Both the position numbers and the translations under genes were made by a program. Source: Bradyrhizobium sp. WSM3983 (lineage in GTDB: Bacteria; Pseudomonadota; Alphaproteobacteria; Rhizobiales; Xanthobacteraceae). Taken from it: a DNA stretch of 64,000 nt. Under the pieces are notes generated by a model. That model did not search any database. It was given only the letters and a program-made list of their open reading frames with translations, and had not been told where the DNA came from. Positions 33,959-43,521 of this stretch are shown one piece after another; within the stretch, counting starts at the first letter, position 1, and every line of letters begins with the position of its first letter. The stretch lies in NCBI RefSeq assembly GCF_000473045.1, contig NZ_AXAY01000032.1:1-64000 (forward strand), in the 5' to 3' direction.

Positions 33959-36712
33959 TTATGACGCGGCCTTGAGCTTGGGTTGCGCGCCGGGCTTCGG
34001 CCGGCCGAGCTTCGCCAGGGCCTCCGTGCGCACGAGCTTCAGCCCTTCCTTGGCGTCGTAACCATGGATCTCCTTCACATCGAGCTTGCGCATGAAGTCG
34101 ATGGTTTCCTGGGTGATGACCTGGCCCGGCACCATGATCGGGAAGCCCGGCGGATACGGGATCACGAAATTGGCGGAGACGAGCTCGGGACCGGCCTTCA
34201 GCCGCCGGTCGATCTCGGGATCGTTGAGGCGGAGGTGCTCGCAGCCCGCGACGTCATAAGCGGCATAGAAGCCGGTGCGGATGTCGCCTTCGTTGGTCTT
34301 GGTGCCGGCATCGCCACGGAAGCTCGGGTGGAAATGCGAGAAGTTCGGAAGATCAGGCACGTCCTTCATCAGGCTCTTGACCCGCGCCTCGAAGGTCAGG
34401 CGCGCATTGGCGCCGCCTTGGGCGAGCCCGCGGTCGACCTCGCCCGCGATCTCGGCGAGGACGCGGATGAGGTGCGCGACGTCGCTGCGGGTGTTGTTGA
34501 TGTTGGACTGGACCAGGACCGAATTGCGCGAGGTCTTGTTGACCTGGATGTTGTACTCGTTGGCCAAAATGCCCTTGAACTGTGTGCCGTCAAAGCCAGC
34601 CGTGCCGCACACCAGGGTCATGCGGGTTGGGTCGAGACAGAACTCGTCGTCGTCCAGGCTCTTGAGCGTATTGGCCCAGTTCACGCCGGCCGCGAGATAG
34701 TCGGTGAAGCCGCTCTGACGGTACTGCGCCGGCACCATGGCGTCGGCGCCGAGGATATGGAAGTATTTTGAGAGCAGCGGATTGTTGTTGACCGCCTGGC
34801 GGATCGCGAACGCGATCTCGATTGCATTGGCGACGAGACCATAGCCCTCCAGCTCCATCTGCCGCCGTGAGATATCGAGGCTGGCGATGAGCTGCTGGTT
34901 CGGGCTGGTGGAGGCGTGGGTGAACACGGCCTCCTTGAACTGCTGCTCGACCGTGTGGAATTCGACGTCCTTGACCGAGAGCATGGAGCCCTGCCGGATC
35001 GCCGACATCGACTTATGGGTCGAGTTGGTCTGGTAGACGCGCAGTCGGATCTGCCGCGGATCGGGAATGAGCCTGGTCTTGAGCAGCATCTCGTCCGTCG
35101 GGTTCTTGCCAAGTTCGGCGTGCTGCTTTTCATAGGCCGTGACCGACTTCGGATCATGCATCCACGCCTCGATCTCATTGGCGGCGCCCAGTCCAGTACG
35201 GCGGCGCAGGAACGGCGAGAAGCGCGCGAAGCCGAACCAGGCCTCGTCCCACAGGAAGATCAGGTCCGGCTTGATGGCGAGGCATTCCTCCATCACCCGG
35301 CGGGTGTTGTAGATGTGACCGTCGAAAGTGCAGTTGGTGAGGTCGAGCAGTTTGACGCGGTCGAGCCGGCCGTCGGCCTTGGCACTCAACAGCGCCTGCT
35401 TGATCGTCTTCAGCGGTACCGCGCCGTACATCGAATATTCCGTCATCGGGAAGGCTTCGACATAGAGCGGCTGCGCACCAGCCAGGACCATTCCATAGTG
35501 ATGCGACTTGTGGCAGTTGCGATCGACGATCGCGATGTCACCCGGCGCAAGCAGCGCCTGCACTGCCATCTTGTTCGAGGTCGAGGTGCCATTGGTGACG
35601 AAGAAGACGCGGTCAGCGCCGAGCGCCCTCGCCGCCTTCTCCTGCGCCTTCTTGATGTTGCCGGTCGGCTCCAGCATGCTGTCGAGGCCGCCTGTGGTGG
35701 CGCTGCTCTCGGCCAGGAACAGGTTCGGGCCGTAGAATTCGCCCATGTCGCGGATCCAGTCGGATTTGAAGATGGATTTGCCGCGGGCGATCGGTAGCGC
35801 GTGGAACGTCCCGATCGGACGCTGCGCGTATTTCTTGAGATTGTCGAAGAACGGCGTGTCGTAACGATCCTGAATGCCTTCGAGGATCGACAAATGCAGC
35901 TCCAGCACCTCTTCCACGGAATAGAAGATGCGACGGACGACATTGGCCTCGGGATTGCCGGCGAGCTCTTCGACATCACGGTTCGAGATCATGTAGAGGT
36001 CGAGCTCGGGACGAACCCGCTTGATGATCTGAGCAAGCCGCAATGCGGAAGCATCGGATTCGTCGTTGAGGCCGGCGGAGGCCGTGATGGAGCGCAGTAT
36101 CGGCGCATTGTGCCGGGAACGCAGGCCAAAACCCTCGTTGACGACCACCGCCCCAAGGTTGGGATTGAGCATGGTCGCGCAGAAAGCGTCCTCGAGACTG
36201 CCGACGATGACGGGTTCATAGATGAAGCCATCTTCCGGGCGGCGCAGCTTGCGCCATTCTGCCGCGAGCGCCGGCCATTGGCTGGATGACACGCCGGTGA
36301 CAATCAGAGTCTCGAAATAGGGCCGGCGTGCCGTATGTCCACCGAAGGTGGGCGACACCAGCTCGGGCGTATCGCCATTGCCATCGTCCTTCGCACTCCA
36401 GTCGCCGGCATGCTGGCGGAACGATCGCGTTGCCAGAGCCTGGGTGATCCGGGTCGCAAGCGATCGCGACGCAGCCGCATCGCCGGCCGATGATGCTTCG
36501 CGCAGGGCCGCCATCAATTGCAGACCGGGATAGCCGTGGAATTCTTCCGTCACCGATAGGCTGGCCAGCGCCGCGTCATAGTCCGCGCGATCGCCGCCGC
36601 GGGCCCATACCTTTGCGGCCTCGACCAGATCACGCCAGTCGTCTGCTCGCGCTCCGGGACCAGAAAAGAACTGGTCGATGCGCTTCTGCGCGGGTTTGGT
36701 GTCCTTAGCCAT
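33959..36712 (-). CDS. Orn/Lys/Arg-type PLP decarboxylase, extended N-terminus
   Basis: The enzyme belongs to the fold-type-I basic amino acid decarboxylase family. The PLP lysine is in STHKSMSAIRQGS (about residue 565); a family-typical DEAWFGFARFSP motif precedes it and C-terminal residues such as YPPGFPIMVPGQV are present. At 917 residues it is about 160 longer than usual biodegradative enzymes because of an unrelated-looking N-terminal segment before the response-regulator-like wing domain. The ATG at 36712 has GGGAGAG upstream; the open frame to 36844 crosses the operator and is not coding. The substrate (Arg, Lys or Orn) cannot be read off. It heads an operon with the AspT-type exchanger and is preceded by a FixK-type box. 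Confidence 0.9.
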   Translation of the reverse strand: MAKDTKPAQKRIDQFFSGPGARADDWRDLVEAAKVWARGGDRADYDAALASLSVTEEFHGYPGLQLMAALREASSAGDAAASRSLATRITQALATRSFRQHAGDWSAKDDGNGDTPELVSPTFGGHTARRPYFETLIVTGVSSSQWPALAAEWRKLRRPEDGFIYEPVIVGSLEDAFCATMLNPNLGAVVVNEGFGLRSRHNAPILRSITASAGLNDESDASALRLAQIIKRVRPELDLYMISNRDVEELAGNPEANVVRRIFYSVEEVLELHLSILEGIQDRYDTPFFDNLKKYAQRPIGTFHALPIARGKSIFKSDWIRDMGEFYGPNLFLAESSATTGGLDSMLEPTGNIKKAQEKAARALGADRVFFVTNGTSTSNKMAVQALLAPGDIAIVDRNCHKSHHYGMVLAGAQPLYVEAFPMTEYSMYGAVPLKTIKQALLSAKADGRLDRVKLLDLTNCTFDGHIYNTRRVMEECLAIKPDLIFLWDEAWFGFARFSPFLRRRTGLGAANEIEAWMHDPKSVTAYEKQHAELGKNPTDEMLLKTRLIPDPRQIRLRVYQTNSTHKSMSAIRQGSMLSVKDVEFHTVEQQFKEAVFTHASTSPNQQLIASLDISRRQMELEGYGLVANAIEIAFAIRQAVNNNPLLSKYFHILGADAMVPAQYRQSGFTDYLAAGVNWANTLKSLDDDEFCLDPTRMTLVCGTAGFDGTQFKGILANEYNIQVNKTSRNSVLVQSNINNTRSDVAHLIRVLAEIAGEVDRGLAQGGANARLTFEARVKSLMKDVPDLPNFSHFHPSFRGDAGTKTNEGDIRTGFYAAYDVAGCEHLRLNDPEIDRRLKAGPELVSANFVIPYPPGFPIMVPGQVITQETIDFMRKLDVKEIHGYDAKEGLKLVRTEALAKLGRPKPGAQPKLKAAS

Positions 36713-36778
36713 ATGTCTCTCCCGATCCCCTGGGGCGAAGGTGATGCGGGATCGTACTTTCGGCGCCTGGTCGCTCCA

Positions 36779-36792
36779 TTGATCCAAGTCAA
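36779..36792. promoter_or_regulatory. FixK/FNR-type operator
   Basis: TTGATCCAAGTCAA fits TTGA-N6-TCAA. The centre lies 74 bases from the decarboxylase ATG; a start at -41.5 spacing would leave a leader of about 32 bases. Confidence 0.75.
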
Positions 36793-36846
36793 CGGTCGCG
36801 CGCCTGGGAAGGCGAAGCGACGCAATCCGCATCGCAACAGGCATCG

Positions 36847-38550
36847 TCAGGCCGTTCGTTGAGTCGGATCGCCCTTATCGTCACCGAGAACACTGTCGAG
36901 CGAGCGCAGCCACTGACTGCTGTCGGTCTTCTCCCCCAGCCCCTCGGCGCGCAGGAGGTCGCGAAGCTGCGCATGCGCGCCGACGATGCAGAGAGTGACT
37001 CGCCGTGAGGCAAGCTCATCATGGAGATCGCGCAGCATGCGCGCGCCCGCCAGATCGATATAAGGCGACGCCGAAAGGTCGCAGGCGACCAGACGAATGC
37101 CCGGTGAACTCCTGACCGTGGTCAGGACCGTGTCCAAAATCGTCTCGGCATTGATGTAGAGCAGCGAGGCCTCGGGCCGGAAAGCGATGATTCCGGCCAG
37201 CGGCTCGACATCCGCGTGGCGCGCACTGTCCGAATAGCGGCCACTGCCCGGCAGTCGGCCGAGGAATGCGACGTTCGGCCGCGACGCCCGCGCCAGCAGC
37301 AGGAAGATCGATGCAATCGACGCCAGCAGGACGCCCTGGAGTATCCCAAGCAGCAACACCGCAACGAGCGAAATCGACCCGGCGAAAAAATCGATCCGGC
37401 TGACCTGCCACATTCGTATCAGCGCGCGGATATCGACCAGCTTGTAAACGGCGGCGAAGACGATGGCAGCGAGCACCGCCTTGGGCAGATTGGTAAGAAG
37501 CCCCGTGAAGAACAGCAGGCAGAGCCCTAGCGTCACGGAGCAGACGACCAGAGCCAAAGGTGTCCGCGCTCCGGCACTGTCGTTGACCGCCGATTGCGAC
37601 AGCCCGCCGGCGACGGGATAGCCATGGCCGAAGGCAGCGGCGAGGTTCGCGGCGCCCAGTCCCAAGAACTCCTGTCGAACGTCCAGGGGATAGCCGTGCT
37701 TGGCGGCAAAGCTCCGGGCTGCCGAGACGCCCTCGATGTAAGCCAACAGCACGCAGCCCGCGGCAAACGGAAACAGATCGTCGAACTCCAGCAGGCCGAA
37801 GGTCGGCATCCCCAGCGCCGGCAGCCCTTCCGGTATCTTCCCGGTAACGGGCACACCCAGCGCCGGGAAGCCAAAGAGCGTCGCCACCGCAATCGCCAGC
37901 GCCACGATGGTGATGCCAACCGGCTTGCCCGGCAGCAGCCGTTCGCCAAGCAGAAGCAACAAAAGCGCGACCGCGCCGATCGCCAGCACGAGCGGATCGA
38001 GATGGCCGAGTTGCCTGATCAGCTTGATGGCGCGCTCAAAAAAATTGTGACCGCCGCCGGCTACCCCGAACAGGCTCGGTAACTGGCTCATGATGATGGT
38101 GAGCCCGGCACCGGCCTTGAAGCCGATCAGGATGCTGTCGCTGACGAGGCGGACGAGGACGCTGAGCTTGAACAGCCAGGCGATGAAGCACAGCACGGCC
38201 ACGCCGAAAGCCGCGAGACTTGCGATCTGCGCATACTTCACAGCATCGCCGCCGGCGAGCGCGCCGACGGTTGCGGCAATCATCAGGGAGATCGCCGAGG
38301 TCGGTCCGATCGCCAACTGCCGCGACGCCCCGAGCAAGGCATAGCCGATACCGCCAAGCATGTAGCCATAGACGCCGATCTGCGGCTGCAGGCCAGCGAG
38401 CGCCGCATAGGCCAGCGAGACGGGAATGGCGTAAGCGGCGAGCGTGACGCCGGCAACAGCGTCGGAAGGGAGCCATTCGCGGCGATAGGCAGCGAGCCAG
38501 CCGGCCGGTGGAAAGAAGCGCATCCAGTTCGGTTCGGAAGGCGAATTCAT
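36847..38550 (-). CDS. SulP-family anion transporter with STAS domain
   Basis: The 567-residue product has about 11 spans, begins WLPSDAVAGVTLAAYAIPVSLAYA (SulP signature region) and carries a C-terminal cytoplasmic STAS domain (about 440-560, with SPYIDLAGARMLRDL). SulP proteins move sulfate, bicarbonate or dicarboxylates; the substrate is not evident. The gene overlaps the YoaK-type gene upstream (ATGA), so both belong to the operon behind the box at 39294. Confidence 0.88.
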   Translation of the reverse strand: MNSPSEPNWMRFFPPAGWLAAYRREWLPSDAVAGVTLAAYAIPVSLAYAALAGLQPQIGVYGYMLGGIGYALLGASRQLAIGPTSAISLMIAATVGALAGGDAVKYAQIASLAAFGVAVLCFIAWLFKLSVLVRLVSDSILIGFKAGAGLTIIMSQLPSLFGVAGGGHNFFERAIKLIRQLGHLDPLVLAIGAVALLLLLLGERLLPGKPVGITIVALAIAVATLFGFPALGVPVTGKIPEGLPALGMPTFGLLEFDDLFPFAAGCVLLAYIEGVSAARSFAAKHGYPLDVRQEFLGLGAANLAAAFGHGYPVAGGLSQSAVNDSAGARTPLALVVCSVTLGLCLLFFTGLLTNLPKAVLAAIVFAAVYKLVDIRALIRMWQVSRIDFFAGSISLVAVLLLGILQGVLLASIASIFLLLARASRPNVAFLGRLPGSGRYSDSARHADVEPLAGIIAFRPEASLLYINAETILDTVLTTVRSSPGIRLVACDLSASPYIDLAGARMLRDLHDELASRRVTLCIVGAHAQLRDLLRAEGLGEKTDSSQWLRSLDSVLGDDKGDPTQRTA

Positions 38551-39227
38551 TCGACCACCTCGCGTGGCGTCGTTTCGCAGCGCAGCAAGACGATCAGCAA
38601 CGCGACGACGGGAATACCGAGCGCGAGGTTAGGAATGGTCCTGGTCGCAAAAGCGCCCGCGGCCGCGCCGCAGCCGAACACTGCACACAACGCGAAGAGG
38701 ATAACCGACTTGCGCAACGTCCCGAGCGGCGCCCCTCCATAGACGGCCGCGAAGATGTTCTCGACGGTCTGGCGCATGTTGCCGGTGATCATCACCGTAC
38801 TGCAAACCGTGCCCTCGACCTTGATGAACATCGCCGTCTGTATCGCCGCGACCATGGAAATACCCAGTGTGCCGGCCAGATCCGGCAGTCGGTTGTGCAA
38901 AATGCCGATCGCGATCAAGAACAGAATTTCGAGCAAGACACTGAGCGCGCCGGCCCGCTCGCCGGCAACGCGACGCAGCCAGGCGGCGATCACGATACCG
39001 ACGGTGAAGGCCAGGATCGGCGGCGCGAAGTGAAATGCCTTCGCCCAGTCGCCGGCCATCGCGAAGACCCACAGAAAGATCACATTGGCGGTCTGGGCAT
39101 TCGCCAGCACGCCGTGAACGATCCAGGTATAGGCGTCGATAAAGCCGCCGACGAAAGCCAGCAGCAGAACGATCTCGACCGTTTCATGGCGGCGGATCGC
39201 GCTGGCAGCAACGTCCAGAGTACTCAT
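38547..39227 (-). CDS. YoaK/DUF1275 family membrane protein
   Basis: The ATG at 39227 gives 226 residues with six spans and the DUF1275 signature (FVGGFIDAYTWIVHGVLANAQTANV, split over the first hairpin, and NMRQTVENIF). The longer frame to 39332 is not protein-like and runs through the operator. The family's role is unknown. It is the first gene of the leftward operon; the shared FixK-type box gives a leader of about 32 bases. Confidence 0.85.
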   Translation of the reverse strand: MSTLDVAASAIRRHETVEIVLLLAFVGGFIDAYTWIVHGVLANAQTANVIFLWVFAMAGDWAKAFHFAPPILAFTVGIVIAAWLRRVAGERAGALSVLLEILFLIAIGILHNRLPDLAGTLGISMVAAIQTAMFIKVEGTVCSTVMITGNMRQTVENIFAAVYGGAPLGTLRKSVILFALCAVFGCGAAAGAFATRTIPNLALGIPVVALLIVLLRCETTPREVVE

Positions 39228-39293
39228 GTCGGCAAAGCCGGCTGCCGCAAACTCTTCATTGCACCATAGGCGTCGTCGCGTCCCTGCCGGGAC

Positions 39294-39307
39294 TTGATCT
39301 GGATCAA
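39294..39307. promoter_or_regulatory. FixK/FNR-type operator, shared by divergent operons
   Basis: TTGATCTGGATCAA is a perfect TTGAT-N4-ATCAA between the YoaK-type gene (start 39227) and the second AspT-type gene (start 39363). Leaders of about 32 and 21 bases result if the site is centred at -41.5 for each. Confidence 0.8.
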
Positions 39308-39362
39308 GCAATCTCCGGTCGTCGCGGGTCAAATCCCCCGCAACGCGCCGGGGAATGCGACC

Positions 39363-41051
39363 ATGGACACCGTCAGGTGGATCATCACCACTGCACCGGA
39401 GATCTTCCTGCTGCTGGCGATTGCGATCGGCACCATTCTGGGCCGGATCAAGATCCGCGGCTTCGCGATTGGCACTACGGCGTGCATCCTGATCGTGGCT
39501 GTGCTGATCGGACAGCTCGGAACTTTCGCATTCCCATCGCTGCTGCGGGTGGTCCTGTTCAGCCTGTTTGTGTTCACCATCGGCTACAGATCGGGACCAG
39601 AGTTCTTTGCATCGCTCAGCATGCGTACCCTGGCACAGGTTGCCATGGCGCTTGTGCTCGGCGGAACCGGACTTCTCATCGTACTACTATTCGCCCATAG
39701 CTTCCGGCTCGATCCCGGCACAGCCTCCGGTATTGCCGCCGGCGCGCTGACCCAGTCCTCCGTCATCGGCACGGCCTCGGGCGCGCTGGCGCAGTTGGGG
39801 CTTGCCAAGAGCGTCCTGGAGCAACAGGAGGCGAACATCGCCGCGGGCTACGCCGTGACTTATGTGCTCGGCTATATCCTGACGCTCATCTTCGTCCCGT
39901 TCGTGGCGCCAAAGCTGATGCAGATCGACCTGAAGGTGGAGGCAAAGAAGCTCGAAGCCGAGCTCGCGGGCGCCGATCCCCCAAAGACCGAGAACCTGTC
40001 CTACCGCAAATTCCAGGCGCGAGCCTATCGCGTCTCGGCTGGCACGGGCCGCACCATCCAGGCGATCGAAGAGGAGATCGGCAGCCGCACCGTCGTCGTG
40101 CGCGTCGTCCGGCAGGGGCTGGACGTCGAACCACATCTGGACACCGTTCTCGAAGCCGGCGATGACATCGTCATCGAGGGACGTACAGCCGTCATCGTCA
40201 ACGCCAAGCCGATCATCGGCACAGAGATCGATGCCGACGAGATCCTGAAATCCATCCCGGGCAACGTGATCGAGGTTCTCGTCGACAACCGCAAGCTCCA
40301 CGGCCGGTCGGTCAGGGATGTCGCGGAGCGCGTCGGCGCCAGCGCCCGCGGGGTCTTCCTGCGCGCGCTGACCCGGATGGGTCGCGAGGTGCCTCTGAGC
40401 GCGGATACCCGGGTCTATGTCGGCGACGTCATGACCCTGGTCGGCAGCACCCGCAACATCGAGCGGGCCTCGGCAAGCGTCGGCCAGATCCTGCGCTCCG
40501 GCGATCGCGCTGATATTGCGTTTCTTGCCGCCGGTATCGCCGTGGGCCTGCTCGCAGGACTCGTCAGCTTCAAGGTCGGTGGCGTCGCGCTGACGCTGGG
40601 CGGCGGCGGCGGCGCACTGATTGCCGGCCTCGTCTGCGGCTGGCTGCGTTCGCGGCGGCCGACCGTGGGTGCTCTGCCGCCCGCCGCACAACAGACGCTG
40701 AGCGATCTCGGGCTGGGCGGCTTCATCGCGGCGATCGGCCTTGGCAACGGCGCCGCGGCCTGGACTGCGATCCAGGCGCACGGGCTGTTGCTGGTCGGCA
40801 TGGGCCTCGTCATCACCCTCGTGCCGCTGATCGTCGCAACCCTGTTTGCCTACTATGTCCTGCGCATGAATCCCGTGATCACCTGCGGCGCGCTGGCGGG
40901 CGCCATGACGGTCGATGCGGCTGTGACCGGGGCCTGCGAGATGGCGGAGAGCCAGACGCCCGTGCTCGGCGTTGCCGTGCCCTACGCGGTTGGCAACGTT
41001 CTCCTGACGGTGCTTGGCCCGATCATCGTAGCCGCCACCTTTGCCGGATGA
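39363..41051 (+). CDS. AspT/YidE-family exchanger, second paralogue
   Basis: The ATG at 39363 gives 562 residues in the same plan as the protein at 32246-33946: N-terminal spans, two TrkA-C domains (about 190-370: YRKFQARAYRVSAGTGRTIQ, VLVDNRKLHGRSVRDVAERVG) and a C-terminal set of spans ending in the ITCGALAGAMTVDAAVTG motif that forms the substrate pocket in AspT-like exchangers. The open frame upstream to 39294 overlaps the operator and is rejected. It shares its operon with a secreted hydrolase and an IalB-like protein rather than with a decarboxylase. Confidence 0.88.
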   Translation: MDTVRWIITTAPEIFLLLAIAIGTILGRIKIRGFAIGTTACILIVAVLIGQLGTFAFPSLLRVVLFSLFVFTIGYRSGPEFFASLSMRTLAQVAMALVLGGTGLLIVLLFAHSFRLDPGTASGIAAGALTQSSVIGTASGALAQLGLAKSVLEQQEANIAAGYAVTYVLGYILTLIFVPFVAPKLMQIDLKVEAKKLEAELAGADPPKTENLSYRKFQARAYRVSAGTGRTIQAIEEEIGSRTVVVRVVRQGLDVEPHLDTVLEAGDDIVIEGRTAVIVNAKPIIGTEIDADEILKSIPGNVIEVLVDNRKLHGRSVRDVAERVGASARGVFLRALTRMGREVPLSADTRVYVGDVMTLVGSTRNIERASASVGQILRSGDRADIAFLAAGIAVGLLAGLVSFKVGGVALTLGGGGGALIAGLVCGWLRSRRPTVGALPPAAQQTLSDLGLGGFIAAIGLGNGAAAWTAIQAHGLLLVGMGLVITLVPLIVATLFAYYVLRMNPVITCGALAGAMTVDAAVTGACEMAESQTPVLGVAVPYAVGNVLLTVLGPIIVAATFAG

Positions 41052-41947
41052 GGGACCTCGATATGCACCGGCGATCGGCTGCAATCCTGCGAACGCTCAC
41101 GACGACGCTGGTCCTCATCGCGGCTCTGGCAGCGCCGGCCCGCGCAGAGGACGAGGTCCGCATCCAGGAGGAGATCTGGGCGCTACCGCTGCCACTACCG
41201 ATGTTCGCTTACCTGGTCCGCCCGGTCGGCGACGGCCCCTTCCCGCTGGTCATCATGAACCACGGCGTCTCGCTCAACCCGACCGACCGCAGCTTCTTTC
41301 CGCTGGTCGAATTCCGCGACGCCGCCAAATGGTTCGCGAAGCGCGGGAGTCTCGTGGTGGCGCCTGTCGGCACCGGCTATCGCGCATCGGCGATCGATAT
41401 TCCCGAGCGTGGCATCTATGGCCCGTTCTTCTCCAAGATCGGCAAGTGCACCAACCCGAACTTCCACGATGCGGGCCTCGCGGTCGCACAGGTCGATCTC
41501 TGGATCATCGACTACATGGCCGCCGAAAAGCGCATCATCCCGAAGGACGTCATCGTGGTCGGCCAGTCCGCTGGCGGCTGGGCGGCCATCGCCCTGTCGA
41601 GCGTGAACCCGCCGGTGAAGGCGATAATCACTTTCGCCGCCGGCCGCGGCGGCCGGGTCGGAGGCAAACCCAACAATAATTGCGCGCCGGACAAGCTTGT
41701 CGAATCGGCCGCGGATTTCGGCCGCTCCTCGCGGGTGCCGATGCTGTGGATCTACGTCGAGAACGACACGTTCTTCGGCCCCGATCTGTCGAAGCGCATG
41801 CAGGCGGCCTTCACGGCCGCCGGCGGCAAGGCCGAGTACCATCTGATGCCGCCATTCGGCAACGAGGGCCACTTCTTCATTGGCTCACCGGACGCGATCC
41901 CGATCTGGTCGCCGCTGGTAACGAAGTTTCTCGATACGCAAAAATAG
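41048..41947 (+). CDS. Secreted alpha/beta hydrolase
   Basis: The 299-residue enzyme has a signal peptide ending APARAED and a dienelactone-hydrolase-like alpha/beta fold. The nucleophile elbow is GQSAGG (about residue 171); a late aspartate (YVENDTFFGPD) and histidine (GNEGHFFIG) complete a plausible triad. Start ATG and the stop of the exchanger overlap (ATGA). The substrate is unknown; an ester in the periplasm is the safest statement. Confidence 0.82.
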   Translation: MRDLDMHRRSAAILRTLTTTLVLIAALAAPARAEDEVRIQEEIWALPLPLPMFAYLVRPVGDGPFPLVIMNHGVSLNPTDRSFFPLVEFRDAAKWFAKRGSLVVAPVGTGYRASAIDIPERGIYGPFFSKIGKCTNPNFHDAGLAVAQVDLWIIDYMAAEKRIIPKDVIVVGQSAGGWAAIALSSVNPPVKAIITFAAGRGGRVGGKPNNNCAPDKLVESAADFGRSSRVPMLWIYVENDTFFGPDLSKRMQAAFTAAGGKAEYHLMPPFGNEGHFFIGSPDAIPIWSPLVTKFLDTQK

Positions 41948-41970
41948 AGCCCGGCTCCGGAGACGCGACC

Positions 41971-42543
41971 ATGCCCAGCGCCCGTGATCATATCGCAGTC
42001 CTTCCTGCCATCGTCATCGCCGCGTTCACTGCATTGCCTTGTCTCGCCGCACAGGCCGATAAGCCTGCCGAAGTCGCAACACGCGGTCAGCGCGAGGCCA
42101 AGGACATCACCTATGGCGATTGGCAAAAGCTCTGCTTCAAGGCGGGCGGCGCGCCGACGCTGTGCCGGACCTCGATCACCGGTAAATTCCCGACAGGTCA
42201 GATGGCGGTGCGCGTGGACCTGATCGAGCGCGAAGGAGCTCCGACACCTCGGCTGCAACTCTTCGTGCCCGTCGGGATGTATCTGCAACAGCCGGCGAAG
42301 CTGACCGTCGACCAGGGCACGCCCGTCCGCGTGCCCTACAGCTGGTGCCTGACAAACACGTGCATCGCCGCCGACGTCGCCCCCGCAGCGATGGTCAAGC
42401 AGATGGAGTCCGGAAAGACGCTGACACTCGAGACCGTCGACTCCAATCTGCTGGCGCTGACGACATCGATACCGCTGGCCCAGTTCGCCTCGGCCCACAA
42501 GGGCGCACCGGCCAAGACGCTGGAGCAATATGTCGATGAATGA
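41971..42543 (+). CDS. Invasion-associated locus B (IalB) family protein
   Basis: The ATG at 41971 (GGAG about nine bases upstream) gives 190 residues: a signal peptide to CLAAQ, then the IalB-type domain with YGDWQKLCFKAGG, LCRTSITG, and a WCLTNTC segment, so four or more cysteines that can pair. IalB proteins are periplasmic and occur widely in Rhizobiales; their function outside Bartonella is unclear. It follows the hydrolase by 23 bases. Confidence 0.85.
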   Translation: MPSARDHIAVLPAIVIAAFTALPCLAAQADKPAEVATRGQREAKDITYGDWQKLCFKAGGAPTLCRTSITGKFPTGQMAVRVDLIEREGAPTPRLQLFVPVGMYLQQPAKLTVDQGTPVRVPYSWCLTNTCIAADVAPAAMVKQMESGKTLTLETVDSNLLALTTSIPLAQFASAHKGAPAKTLEQYVDE

Positions 42544-42590
42544 GCAGAACTGCGCGAGATCACATGGTCGCGGACCGCACCGCGCAACGG

Positions 42591-43214
42591 CTATAGGGTG
42601 CTAATGTCAAGCATTCCGAGCCGCTCCGCAACGGAAACCAGTTCTGCGAGCGAATGAACCTGCATCTTCTCCATGACCTGGTGCCGCTGCGCTTTCACGG
42701 TGCGCTCGGTCGTGCCATGCTCGTGCGCGACTTGTTTGTTGATCTTGCCGCGCACGATCATATCGAACACCTGTCGCTCGCGCTGAGTCAGCGTCGCGAG
42801 GCGCGTGCGGAACGTCTCGAGCTTGCCGCGTTGCGCATGCGCAGCATTCTGTCGCGCCAACGCGCGCTCGATTGCGTCGAGCAACTGCTCCGAGGAGACC
42901 GGCTTGGTCAAAAAATCTTCCGCGCCAGCCTTGATCGCCCGCACGGTGGTCGGCGTGTCGGCATGGCCGGTCAGGAAGATCACCGGCAGCGTCGAGCCCT
43001 TCGCGATCAGGCGGCCCTGCAAGTCGGGTCCGCTCAATCCCGGAATCCTTACGTCGAGCAAAATGCATCCCGGCTGCGCGTCGTCGGGGTCGGCGTCGAG
43101 CAAATCTTCAGCGGTCGCATAGGTCGCGACATCATAGCCCGCCAGCTTCAGCCGGCGCTCGATCGCTGTCCGGAACGAAGCGTCGTCATCAACCACATGA
43201 ACCAGACTGGGCAC
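42591..43214 (-). CDS. FixJ/NarL-type response regulator, orphan
   Basis: The 207-residue protein has a receiver domain (acidic triad beginning VVDDD at 7-11, phosphoacceptor Asp54 in ILLDVR, a switch threonine near 82-84 and Lys in FLTKP at about 105) and a C-terminal LuxR-type helix-turn-helix (LTQRERQVFDMI, then INKQVAHEHGTTERTVKAQR). FixJ-family layout is clear. No kinase gene adjoins; the kinase at 26214-28124 is the only one in the window. It converges on the IalB gene. Confidence 0.9.
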   Translation of the reverse strand: MPSLVHVVDDDASFRTAIERRLKLAGYDVATYATAEDLLDADPDDAQPGCILLDVRIPGLSGPDLQGRLIAKGSTLPVIFLTGHADTPTTVRAIKAGAEDFLTKPVSSEQLLDAIERALARQNAAHAQRGKLETFRTRLATLTQRERQVFDMIVRGKINKQVAHEHGTTERTVKAQRHQVMEKMQVHSLAELVSVAERLGMLDISTL

Positions 43215-43521
43215 CCCTAACCTCTCGCCAGATCCACCAAGACTGGATGAAGTCCTCTACGTTCTGAGCGTCTAGTCAAACCGTTCGAAAATCGTCGCAT
43301 GTGTTTCGAAACCGGATGCATTCCTCGCTTTGGCAGGCGCCTTCTCATTTTGCACAACGAACAGCGCCGATGTCCCTTGGTACTATGCACCTTAGGACAA
43401 TGGATTGAAAGACAGCCTTGGCCGTAAATCAACCATGGCGGGAGTGGGATAGCGCGGCGCATTTCCCGCGAAGAGTATCAGTCTGACAGACCAATTCGGC
43501 GGTAACCTTGAGGAGTTGGCC
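43215..43521. other. Gene-free regulatory gap
   Basis: This 307-base gap separates the divergent FixJ-type and FixK-type regulator genes. I see no further gene or perfect TTGA-N6-TCAA site; a near-match (TTG-N8-TCAA at about 43414-43428) has the wrong spacing. The AGGAG ribosome-binding site of the FixK-type gene lies at its right end. Confidence 0.5.

Noticed and set aside
43414..43428. A possible FixK site in front of the FixK-type gene
   Set aside because: The half-sites TTG and TCAA are separated by the wrong number of bases for a TTGA-N6-TCAA operator.
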